Shown: positions 1 through 6,066 of the stretch, one piece after another
How the letters are laid out: each line of letters begins with the position of its first letter
How positions within the stretch are numbered: position 1 is the stretch's first letter
Assembly: GCA_025356615.1 (NCBI GenBank)
Contig: JANXSH010001225.1
Span: 1-6,274, forward strand
DNA: 6,274 nt
Reading direction: 5' to 3'
Source of the DNA: Planctomycetia bacterium
GTDB lineage: Bacteria > Planctomycetota > Planctomycetia > Gemmatales > Gemmataceae
Notes under the pieces: generated by a model
The model's input: only the letters and a program-made list of their open reading frames with translations
The model's database searches: none
Told to the model about the DNA's origin: nothing
Program-made: the position numbers and the translations under genes

Positions 1-261
1 GGCCCACTGGCGAGCCTGTGGCGTGTGCCACGGAAGGTACAGAAGTAACCCCCCTTGCTGGCGTAGTGCTTCACTTCAGCGTTTCTTGCCACGTCGATTC
101 CCTCCAGGGATGTTGTCATCTCTAGAGGATCCTGTACCGAATTCTGTACCGCTGTCAATTGAATTCCCAGAATCGGCCACTTCGATTTCTGCCCAAATTC
201 GTTATATAACTCCTTTCCCTATAACAGTTAGCGTCTATTCTGACTATAAAGGGAATCGGCA
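1..261. other. Non-coding left flank, no gene recognised
   Basis: I see no credible gene on either strand. The only open frame of note (23-271, plus) has a Ser/Pro/Arg-rich, featureless translation and no ribosome binding site. From about 120 to 260 the sequence is clearly richer in A+T than the rest of the window. It contains a perfect 10-bp palindrome, GTTATATAAC (201-210), a small hairpin GTGGC-GTGT-GCCAC (18-31), and clustered XbaI, BamHI, EcoRI and MfeI sites (121-166). The change in base composition next to a tRNA array could mark an old insertion boundary or an assembly edge; nothing here proves either. Confidence 0.5.
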
Positions 262-301
262 CGAACGATAAGAAGTATCATCGCCGTGACAGGGCGACGA
301 T
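262..301 (-). terminator. Putative intrinsic terminator of the tRNA array
   Basis: On the minus strand, 33 bases after the discriminator of tRNA-Pro, the arms 293-301 and 277-285 form a 9-bp stem (ATCGTCGCC with GGCGATGAT, one G-U pair) around a 7-base loop. It is followed by a T-rich but interrupted tail (ACTTCTTATCGTT, 264-276). The position directly after the last tRNA fits a transcript end. The U-tract is weak, so the call is moderate. Confidence 0.45.
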
Positions 302-333
302 CACTCCGCTGCTCTGCCGGAACAGTGAATCAG

Positions 334-409
334 TCTCCGAGACAGGATTCGAACCTGCGATCCCCAGCCCCCCAGGCTGGTGCGCTAAACCATGCTACGC
401 CACTCGGAG
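334..409 (-). tRNA. tRNA-Pro (anticodon GGG)
   Basis: Full cloverleaf. Acceptor stem CTCCGAG pairs perfectly with CTCGGAG. The D-stem is GCGT/GCGC, the anticodon stem CCAGC/GCTGG with loop CTGGGGG gives anticodon GGG (371-373), the variable region has five bases, and the T-arm is GCAGG-TTCGAAT-CCTGT. C1:G72 and A73 fit bacterial tRNA-Pro, and it reads CCC/CCU codons. CCA is not encoded; the gene is followed by CTG. It is the last gene of the minus-strand array, 32 bp after the degenerate tRNA-like element. Confidence 0.95.
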
Positions 410-441
410 ATCTTGACGCCGTTCGAGTCACGCAAGCGTTC

Positions 442-512
442 GTCAACTTACGGATTCGAACCCGTAACCTTCACTCCCTAAAAGTGATGCTCTTTCGATG
501 AGCTAAAGTTTG
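442..512 (-). tRNA. Degenerate tRNA-like gene, anticodon UAG (probable pseudo-tRNA)
   Basis: A tRNA-shaped sequence inside the array with several defects. The D-stem GCTC/GAGC and anticodon stem TCACT/AGTGA are perfect, with loop TTTAGGG giving anticodon TAG (478-480), nominally Leu. The variable region is only five bases, whereas tRNA-Leu should have a long variable arm. The D-loop ATCGAAA lacks the conserved GG. The T-arm reads ACGGG-TTCGAAT-CCGT, one C short of a normal stem. The outer acceptor pairs fail (CAAACTT against AAGTTGA); an original TCAACTT would pair fully. It is most likely a decayed class I tRNA; an unusual but expressed tRNA is possible. No CCA is encoded. Confidence 0.5.
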
Positions 513-542
513 TATGCCTGTGTCGTTGGGAACGGTCGTCAG

Positions 543-615
543 TGCGTCTAGTGGGACTCGAACCCACACCTCCGGTCTGGCAGATCGGCAGGCTATCCAT
601 TGACCTCATAGACGC
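543..615 (-). tRNA. tRNA-Gly (anticodon GCC)
   Basis: Cloverleaf with perfect acceptor GCGTCTA/TAGACGC, D-stem AGGT/GCCT, and anticodon stem CCGAT/ACCGG with one A-C mismatch at 30-40. Loop CTGCCAG gives anticodon GCC (579-581). The T-arm GTGGG-TTCGAGT-CCCAC is perfect. It reads GGC/GGU codons. The discriminator is A73, where bacterial tRNA-Gly normally has U73. CCA is not encoded; CTGA follows. It lies 20 bp after tRNA-Lys(CUU) in transcription order. Confidence 0.93.
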
Positions 616-635
616 ATATCGAACGGAGAAACCAG

Positions 636-707
636 TGAGTCCGGAGGGATTCGAACCCTCACCATCCGGGTAAGAGCCGGACATGCCGCCGCTAACACCT
701 CGGACTC
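636..707 (-). tRNA. tRNA-Lys (anticodon CUU)
   Basis: Cloverleaf with perfect acceptor GAGTCCG/CGGACTC, a D-stem GTGT/GCAT that uses wobble pairs, and perfect anticodon stem TCCGG/CCGGA. Loop CTCTTAC gives anticodon CTT (672-674). The variable region has four bases and the T-arm is GAGGG-TTCGAAT-CCCTC. A73 fits tRNA-Lys. It reads AAG. CCA is not encoded; CTGG follows. Base 8 is A rather than the usual T. It lies 14 bp after the other lysine tRNA. Confidence 0.94.
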
Positions 708-721
708 GCGATCCAAATCAG

Positions 722-793
722 TAGGGTCGGAGGGACTCGAACCCTCACCTCAGCGGTTAAAAGCCGCGTACGCTGCCATTACGCCACGACCCC
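722..793 (-). tRNA. tRNA-Lys (anticodon UUU)
   Basis: Cloverleaf with acceptor GGGGTCG/CGACCCT, where the first pair is G-U. D-stem GCGT/GCGT has wobble ends, and the anticodon stem CGCGG/CCGCT has a mismatched outer pair. Loop CTTTTAA gives anticodon TTT (759-761). T-arm is GAGGG-TTCGAGT-CCCTC and the discriminator is A73. It reads AAA, and AAG by wobble. CCA is not encoded; CTGA follows. The T-arm is nearly the same as in the neighbouring tRNA-Lys(CUU), so the two may share ancestry. Confidence 0.94.
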
Positions 794-895
794 ATTCGTT
801 GGGAGTCGAGCCGCGTTTCCATCGTGTCATGATCGTTTCCTCCTGACACTCTCGATACGCTCGTTTCGCACCGTTGTGACACGAAAATCGGCGAT

Positions 896-967
896 TGACC
901 TGCAGGGGAGTCGAACCCCTGTTTGCGGTTGGAAAGACCGCCGTCCTGGCCACTGGACGAGCAGGCC
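896..967 (-). tRNA. tRNA-Glu (anticodon UUC)
   Basis: Cloverleaf with acceptor GGCCTGC/GCAGGTC (one G-U pair), D-stem GTCC/GGAC, and anticodon stem GCGGT/ACCGC. Loop CTTTCCA gives anticodon TTC (932-934). T-arm is AGGGG-TTCGACT-CCCCT. The TCGTCCAG segment around the D-arm matches the usual bacterial tRNA-Glu pattern. A73 is unusual, since tRNA-Glu generally has G73. CCA is not encoded. It is the first gene of the array. The 102-bp spacer to tRNA-Lys(UUU) is the longest in the cluster and could hold an internal promoter, though I see no clear boxes. Confidence 0.94.
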
Positions 968-1035
968 GGTGAAGGCCGCGAGCAGTTCCGACCTCTTTCG
1001 TCGGCTCCGTCGTGGCGTACACCTACCTAGAGGCG

Positions 1036-1073
1036 CGGCCCGCGAGGAGGTTCGCGGGTCGGACCTTTTTTTT
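1036..1073 (+). terminator. GC hairpin with T8 tract (intrinsic terminator-like)
   Basis: Arms 1036-1045 and 1052-1061 form a 10-bp GC-rich stem (core CCCGCGA/TCGCGGG, one G-U pair) with a 6-base loop. After four bases comes a run of eight T (1066-1073), which gives a plus-strand terminator shape. No plus-strand gene precedes it. Read on the minus strand the hairpin lies about 40 bp after the stop of the 830-aa WD40 gene, but there it lacks a U-tract. It may insulate the WD40 operon from the tRNA array, or block antisense transcription. Confidence 0.45.
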
Positions 1074-1104
1074 GACGGACGGGTGAGATCGCGGCCTCAG
1101 CCGC

Positions 1105-3597
1105 TCAACCGGCGTGCAATCGCCCGAGAGAACTTCGGATCGAGGCCTCGAGGGGCACGTCGAGTTTGGACTTCAGCATGGCCTCGAGGACGGCCCGCGC
1201 CGCCGGGGTGCCGATGCGCTCGAGGATCTCGACGGCGCGTTGGGCGCGGAGGCGGTCCGGGGCGACGCTGGTGCCGGGCTTGATGCGGCGGAGGAGATCC
1301 TTGGCGCTGCGCTTGACCTCCAGCGAGGTGCTTCGGGCCGCCTTCTCGAGGGCGGCCACGGCGAGCGTGCCGATCTCGAGCAACTCGTCGTTGGCCCGCC
1401 CGCGGACCTTGTAATCGTCGTCGTCCAGATCCTTGACGAGCTGGTCGATCCGCTTGGCATCGACGGGGGGGCGTGGCTTCAGCCGATTCGTGAACAGGCG
1501 CACGGTCTCGTCCGGCCCCGCGATCATGTGCAACATGGCCCGCTGGGCGCGGCTCGCGTCGCCGGCCTCGAGGTCGCTCCAGACTGCTTCCTCGGTCATC
1601 GAGGCGACTCGGGAGGGCCGACCCGTGGGGGGGAGATCCCAGACCATTGCGGTCGTGTTCATGCCGCCGGTGGCGAGGTATTTCCCGTCCCGGCTCAGGC
1701 ATAGCGAAGTCACTGAGCCTTGCCCGGTCTCGCGGCGGAATACCTCCCGGCCGGTCCAGGTGTCGGTGACGAGAGCGAGGCCAGTAGTGAATCCGCGGGC
1801 GACGAGTCGGCCGTCGGCGGACCAATTCATGCTGCTCGGTGCCCCGGCTGCCTCCCGCGAGAGCAGCGCACGGTCGCTGCCGGACATCGTCTCGACGACG
1901 CGCATCTCGCCATCGTACTTGAGGAGCATTCGCCCGTCGGGGCTGAACTGGATCAGATTGCCGTGGTAGATCGTGTTCGACGGGTCGGGCATGAACTTGC
2001 GCATTTCGTTGCCGGTCGCCACATCGTAGAGCGTGACGGAGCGGTCGGACGAAATGACCGCCAGCGTCCCGCCGTCCGGGGAGAAGGTGAAGCTGTTGGA
2101 ATGGGCGTTGGGAAGGACCGTCAGATCCCGGTCGGGGGCGTTGCCGATGTTGTCGATCAACCGCACCTTGCGATCGGTGTTGTTGATCGTGGCGACGATT
2201 TTCCCGTCCGGCGAAGTGACTTGCACGGTGGTCGCTTGCATCATGGGACCGGAGAAGACTTTGGGCGTGGTGAGCTTGACCGGATCCCGGTCCGAATCGA
2301 ACTGCCAGCGGTAGACCGCGCGGTCGTAGCTTACCCAGCGAACCGTCTTGTTGTCGGGGGCGACTTCGAGGTAGTTCGTGTTGTAGCCGTTGATGTTCGA
2401 CCGGGTCACGAACCGCTCCTTGCCCGTGGCCGATTCCCAGACGCGCATCGAGTTGTTGCCGGTGGAAACGAGGTACTTGCCGTCGCGGGTGAAGACGACG
2501 CGGCTGACGGCGTTGGAGTGACCGGAACCGCCGTGGAGCTGTTTGCCGGAAGCGATGTCCCAGAGGTAGATCGCCATGCCGTAGGCCGTCGCCACGAGTT
2601 TGCCGTCGGGGGTCGTGGTCAAATGGTTGAGGGAACTGTTCGGGACCGAGAGTTCGCGGAGCATCTTACCCGAGGCGATGCCCCAGACGCGAATCGAGGC
2701 GTCGCCGCCGCTCTCGATGATGAAGCGGTCGTTCGGCGTCAAGGCCATGCTCCCCGACGAGGCGTAGTAAGCACCGTTGCCCCGCTCGAACTTCTTGACT
2801 TCTTTGCCGTTGGTCACGTCCACGACGTAGAAGTGGCGGTCCGAATAGCTCCGGTAGACGAGTTTCTTGCCGTCGGACGAAAGCGACATCGCGGTGATGC
2901 GCGTGCTGTAGTTGGTGCGCTCGGAGGCGACGCTGGTGCCCGTCTCCAGTCCGCGAACGCTCTTGCCGGTGGCGAGATCGACGAGGTGGAGTTTGTTGTC
3001 CGTCCAGAGCGAAACGAATTGCTTGCTGTCCGGCGTGAAGACCACGTTGGGGCGGTTGTAAGAGTTCACGTTCGTGATGCGGTGCTTCAGTGCCCCCGTC
3101 TCGACATCGAAGATGACGATCTGGGCGTTGTAGCGGTGGTTCATGACGAGCCACTTGCCGTCGGGCGAGAGGGTGACGGAAGGGGTGTTGTAGCGCTGGG
3201 TCGGATCGACCACTTGCCGCTGCTCGTTGCCCGTGGCCCCGTCGAGGATTCGCACCGTGCCATCCCCAGTGGCGACGGCCACGGTCTTGCCGGTCTTGTC
3301 GAAATGGATGTTGGTCACGTTCGAATTGCCCACGGTCCATTCCTTCTCGATCTTCCCTGTGGCGACGCTCCAGAAGGTCAACTTGTTGTTGTAACTCCCC
3401 GAGACGAGGGACTTGCCGTCGGGCGTGAAGCTCAGGCAGTTGATGCCCGTGGAGGAGCGAAGGCGACCGGACCCCATCCGGCTGACGGCCCCTTCGGGGA
3501 GCAGGTCGCCGAGCAAGTCCTTGCGGGGAGCCTGCGTGAAGGCGGGGGCCGTCAGGGTGGTACAGAGGCCGAGTGCGAGTAGACGATTCAGGATCAT
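1105..3597 (-). CDS. Secreted WD40 twin beta-propeller protein with C-terminal HEAT-like domain
   Basis: 830 aa, complete. Residues 1-19 look like a Sec signal peptide (R5, hydrophobic core, cleavage probably after APA-19), so export is expected. A short linker (20-50) leads to about 14 WD40-type blades between residues 51 and 656. Each has the pattern xxFSPDGKxLVSxxxDxxVRLWDxATGK; blade starts are near 51, 93, 139, 183, 234, 282, 324, 364, 408, 456, 501, 546, 587 and 628. Fourteen blades would make two seven-bladed propellers. Residues 663-830 are helical with about three HEAT-like units (near 713-742, 743-772 and 780-810), a module seen at the end of many Gemmataceae WD40 proteins. No catalytic motif is visible; WD40 and HEAT folds usually bind proteins, so a scaffold role is inferred. 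The ATG has GAGG six bases upstream (3604-3607). It lies 22 bp after the preceding fragment, so is probably co-transcribed with it. Confidence 0.93.
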   Translation of the reverse strand: MILNRLLALGLCTTLTAPAFTQAPRKDLLGDLLPEGAVSRMGSGRLRSSTGINCLSFTPDGKSLVSGSYNNKLTFWSVATGKIEKEWTVGNSNVTNIHFDKTGKTVAVATGDGTVRILDGATGNEQRQVVDPTQRYNTPSVTLSPDGKWLVMNHRYNAQIVIFDVETGALKHRITNVNSYNRPNVVFTPDSKQFVSLWTDNKLHLVDLATGKSVRGLETGTSVASERTNYSTRITAMSLSSDGKKLVYRSYSDRHFYVVDVTNGKEVKKFERGNGAYYASSGSMALTPNDRFIIESGGDASIRVWGIASGKMLRELSVPNSSLNHLTTTPDGKLVATAYGMAIYLWDIASGKQLHGGSGHSNAVSRVVFTRDGKYLVSTGNNSMRVWESATGKERFVTRSNINGYNTNYLEVAPDNKTVRWVSYDRAVYRWQFDSDRDPVKLTTPKVFSGPMMQATTVQVTSPDGKIVATINNTDRKVRLIDNIGNAPDRDLTVLPNAHSNSFTFSPDGGTLAVISSDRSVTLYDVATGNEMRKFMPDPSNTIYHGNLIQFSPDGRMLLKYDGEMRVVETMSGSDRALLSREAAGAPSSMNWSADGRLVARGFTTGLALVTDTWTGREVFRRETGQGSVTSLCLSRDGKYLATGGMNTTAMVWDLPPTGRPSRVASMTEEAVWSDLEAGDASRAQRAMLHMIAGPDETVRLFTNRLKPRPPVDAKRIDQLVKDLDDDDYKVRGRANDELLEIGTLAVAALEKAARSTSLEVKRSAKDLLRRIKPGTSVAPDRLRAQRAVEILERIGTPAARAVLEAMLKSKLDVPLEASIRSSLGRLHAG

Positions 3598-3608
3598 GGG
3601 CAGCCTCG
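3566..3608 (-). repeat. 43-bp direct repeat, copy 1 (gene start region)
   Basis: Identical to 6035-6077. It covers the GAGG ribosome binding site, the ATG and the first ten codons of both WD40 genes. Similarity stops abruptly just upstream of the block, marking one edge of the tandem duplication. Confidence 0.9.
3604..3607 (-). promoter_or_regulatory. Ribosome binding site of the 830-aa WD40 gene
   Basis: GAGG on the minus strand, six bases before ATG (3595-3597). The same motif and spacing occur before the paralogue (6073-6076), which supports both starts. Confidence 0.6.
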
Positions 3609-3619
3609 GTCAGGGGTTC

Positions 3620-4072
3620 TCATCGGGTCGTGTCGGTCTTCGATTTTTGCATGGCCTCGAGGACGGTTCTCGCGGCAGGGGTGCCGATCCGTTCGAGGAT
3701 CTCGACGGCCCGCTCGGCGCGGAGGCGGCCTGGGGCGATGATGGTGCCCAGCTCGAGTCGGCGGAGCAAGTCTCGGGCGCGGCGTTTGGTCTCGAGCGAG
3801 GGACTTCGTGCGGCCTTCTTCAGGGCACCCAGGGCGGGCCGGCCGACCTCCAACAACTCCGCGCTGGCCCGCTCGCGCACCTTGGAATCGTCGTCGCCCA
3901 GATTCGAGACGAGCCGGTCGAGTCGTTTGGCATCGACCGGGGGGCGCGGCTTCAGCCGATGCGTGAACAGGCGGACGGTCTCGTCCGGGCCGGCGATCAG
4001 GTGGAGCATGGCCCGGTGGGCACGGCTCGCGTCCTGGTCCCCGAGGTCGCCCCAGGCGGACTCGTCGGTCAT
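3620..4072 (-). CDS. HEAT-like C-terminal domain, separated by frameshift from the upstream WD40 gene
   Basis: 150 aa from ATG 4070-4072. It aligns with residues 667-816 of the 830-aa neighbour: WGDLGDQDASRAHRAMLH, then a GPDETVRLF segment, a PPVDAKR segment, and two to three HEAT-like helical pairs ending at LERIGTPAARTVLEAM. It has no signal peptide and no ribosome binding site of its own. The ATG corresponds to an internal Met of the paralogue. The reading frame joins the upstream 659-aa WD40 ORF if the C9 tract at 4097-4105 had ten (or seven) C. Hence this is the displaced tail of that gene rather than an independent one. It ends (KTDTTR) about 14 residues earlier than the neighbour, which adds a LEASIRSSLGRLHAG tail. 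It could still be made by reinitiation, since ATG lies 14 bases after the upstream TGA. Confidence 0.6.
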   Translation of the reverse strand: MTDESAWGDLGDQDASRAHRAMLHLIAGPDETVRLFTHRLKPRPPVDAKRLDRLVSNLGDDDSKVRERASAELLEVGRPALGALKKAARSPSLETKRRARDLLRRLELGTIIAPGRLRAERAVEILERIGTPAARTVLEAMQKSKTDTTR

Positions 4073-4086
4073 CGAGGCGACGCGCG

Positions 4087-6066
4087 TCAGCTTCTTGGGG
4101 GGGGGAGTTCCCAGACCATCGCGGTCGTGTTGCTCCCGCCGGTGGCAAGGCGCTTGCCGTCGCGGCTCAGAGTCAGCGATGTTACCGGCCCCTGTCCGGT
4201 TTCGCGGCGGAGAACCTCTCGACCGGTCCAGATGTCCGTGACGACGAGGAGGCCGTCGGAAAAGCTGCGCGCGACCAGCCGACCGTCGACCGAACAGCTC
4301 ATGCAGGAGGGTTCTCCGGACGGCTCGCGGGAGAGCAGAACGCGGTCGCTCCCGGACATCGTCTCGACGACGCGCGTCTCGCCGTCGTAGTGGAGGAGCA
4401 TTCGGCTGTCGGGGCTGAACTCGACCAGGTTGCCGGGATAGGTGCTGTTCGTGAGGTCGGGCATGAGTTTGCGGTTCCCGCTGCCGGTCGCCACGTCGTA
4501 GAGGGTGACGGAGCGATCGGAGGAGGCGAGCGCGAGCGTGCGGCCGTCGGGCGAGAAGGAGACGACGTTGGAGTGTACATCAGCCAAGACATCAAGCTCA
4601 CGGTCGGGGGCGTTGCCGATGTTGTCGAGCAACTTCAGCTTGCGGTCGGCGCAATCGATCACCGCGCAGAGCTTCCCGTCCGGAGAAGTGACCTCCACGG
4701 TGGTGCTGTTGGTGAGGGGCCTTCCGGGCGTGGTCCGCTTGGTCGGCTCGCGCTCGGTGTCGAACTTCCAGCGGTAGACCGCGCGTTCGCGGCCGACCCA
4801 GCGGATCGACTTGTTGTCGGGGGCGATGTCGAGGTGGGTCGTGTCGTAGCCGTCGATGTTCGACCCCGTCACGCACCGCTCCTTACCCGTGGCCGATTCC
4901 CAGACGCGCATCGAGTTGGAGTCGGTGGAGACGAGATACTTGCCGTCGGGGGAGAAGGCGACGTGGGTGACTATGTTCGTATGCCCCGTCCCGCCGTGGA
5001 GGTGCTTGCCGGAGGCGATGTCCCAGATGTAGATCGTGTTGTGGGCGGCGACGGCCACGAGCTTGCCGTCGGGTGACACGGTCGCGGACTCGAGGAATGC
5101 GTTCGGGACCGAAAGCTCGCGGAGCACCTTGCCCGAGGCGACGCCGTGGACGCGGATCGACTCGTCGCCACTGCCGTCGATGATGAAGCGGTCGTTCGGG
5201 GTCAGGGCCAGGCTGCGCGACCAGGGATTGGTGCCGACACGCCGGTCGATCCTCTTGACCTCCTTGCCGTTGGTCACGTCCACGACGTAGAAGTGGTGGT
5301 CCGAAAAGGCCCGGTAGATGAGCCTCTTGCCGTCGGACGAGAGGACCGCCGCCATCGTCCGCGTGCCGGAGTCGGATCCCTTAGCGCCGACTTCGTCGTC
5401 TCTGGTGCCCGTCTCCAGGCCGCGAACGCTCTTGCCGGTGGCGAGATCGACGAGGTGGAGCGTGTCGTCCGTCCAAAGGGAGACGAACTGCTTGCTGTCC
5501 GGCGTGAAGACCACATCGAGGCGGTTGGAGGAGTCGATGCGACCGAAGCGGTGTTTCATCACGCCGGTCTCGACATCGAAGATGAGGGTTCGAGAGTTCT
5601 CGCGGTGGCTCATGCCGAGCCACTTGCCGTCGGGCGAAAGGCTGGCGAAATAGGAACCTTTGCAGTCCCTCGGTTCGGCCAACCGACGCCGCTCGTCGCC
5701 GGTGGTGCCGTCGAGGATGAGGACGATGCTCTGGTTGGTGGAGAGGGCGACGGTCTTGCCGGATTTGTCGAAGTGGATGCCGGCCACGCTCGATGCCTGG
5801 GTCGTCCACTCCTTTTCGATCCGACCCGTGGCGACACTCCAGAAGGTCAGCTTGTCACTCCGGCCGCCGGAGACGAGGGACTTGCCGTCAGGCGTGAAAC
5901 TCAGGCAAATGATTTCCCCGGACGCGCGGAGCCGGTCGGATCCCATCCGGCTGATCGCTCCCTCGGGGAGCAGCTCGCCGAGCAGATCCTTACGAGGGGC
6001 CTGCGTGAAGGCAGGGGTCGCCAGAATGGCACAAAGGCCGAGTGCGAGTAGACGATTCAGGATCAT
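4087..6066 (-). CDS. Secreted WD40 twin beta-propeller protein, C-terminus cut off by frameshift
   Basis: 659 aa, a tandem paralogue of the 830-aa gene downstream. Residues 1-19 form a similar signal peptide (cleavage likely after TPA-19). The linker PRKDLLG-ELLPEGA-SRMGS is shared. About 14 WD40 blades run from residue 51 to 655, and the blade cores (FTPDSKQFVSLWTD, VDLATGKSVRGLETGT, NIGNAPDR, MSGSDR) are nearly identical in the two copies. Loops between blades differ most, for example residues 222-237 and 274-284. The ORF ends LPPPRS right after the last blade because of a nine-C run; the HEAT-like domain follows in another frame (3620-4072). With one more C the product would be about 815 aa. 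The ATG has GAGG six bases upstream and a plausible promoter about 90 bp upstream. As read, it would be an exported double propeller without its HEAT tail. Confidence 0.88.
   Translation of the reverse strand: MILNRLLALGLCAILATPAFTQAPRKDLLGELLPEGAISRMGSDRLRASGEIICLSFTPDGKSLVSGGRSDKLTFWSVATGRIEKEWTTQASSVAGIHFDKSGKTVALSTNQSIVLILDGTTGDERRRLAEPRDCKGSYFASLSPDGKWLGMSHRENSRTLIFDVETGVMKHRFGRIDSSNRLDVVFTPDSKQFVSLWTDDTLHLVDLATGKSVRGLETGTRDDEVGAKGSDSGTRTMAAVLSSDGKRLIYRAFSDHHFYVVDVTNGKEVKRIDRRVGTNPWSRSLALTPNDRFIIDGSGDESIRVHGVASGKVLRELSVPNAFLESATVSPDGKLVAVAAHNTIYIWDIASGKHLHGGTGHTNIVTHVAFSPDGKYLVSTDSNSMRVWESATGKERCVTGSNIDGYDTTHLDIAPDNKSIRWVGRERAVYRWKFDTEREPTKRTTPGRPLTNSTTVEVTSPDGKLCAVIDCADRKLKLLDNIGNAPDRELDVLADVHSNVVSFSPDGRTLALASSDRSVTLYDVATGSGNRKLMPDLTNSTYPGNLVEFSPDSRMLLHYDGETRVVETMSGSDRVLLSREPSGEPSCMSCSVDGRLVARSFSDGLLVVTDIWTGREVLRRETGQGPVTSLTLSRDGKRLATGGSNTTAMVWELPPPRS
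4097..4105 (-). repeat. C9 homopolymer at the frameshift point
   Basis: Nine C in a row on the minus strand, directly after the last WD40 blade codons. The intact paralogue has seven C at the equivalent site (1627-1633) and continues LPPTGRPSRVASM. With ten C this gene would read LPPPKKLTRVASM, the same length. The tract is therefore where the frame is lost. Confidence 0.85.

Noticed and set aside
794..895. A further decayed tRNA in the long spacer, suggested by GGCTCGACTCC resembling a T-loop
   Set aside because: No flanking T-stem, acceptor or anticodon arm can be formed around it.
968..1104. Promoter for the tRNA array upstream of tRNA-Glu
   Set aside because: I find no convincing -35/-10 pair in this GC-rich stretch, so none is annotated.
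3562..3564. Possible lipoprotein cysteine (C12 in LALGLC) of the WD40 proteins
   Set aside because: Leu precedes the Cys where a small residue is required, and only 11 residues come before it. An ordinary signal peptidase I site after residue 19 fits better.
1720..3582. 620-codon open frame on the plus strand opposite the 830-aa WD40 gene
   Set aside because: Its translation is low-complexity and rich in V, D, G, A and R with no domain. Matching antisense frames occur opposite the paralogue (4390-5076, 5146-6051), as expected from GC-rich codon use in repeated WD40 coding DNA.
3413..4390. 325-codon plus-strand frame across the junction of the two WD40 genes
   Set aside because: It runs opposite two real coding regions and the intergenic gap, and the product resembles no family. 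It is an antisense shadow.
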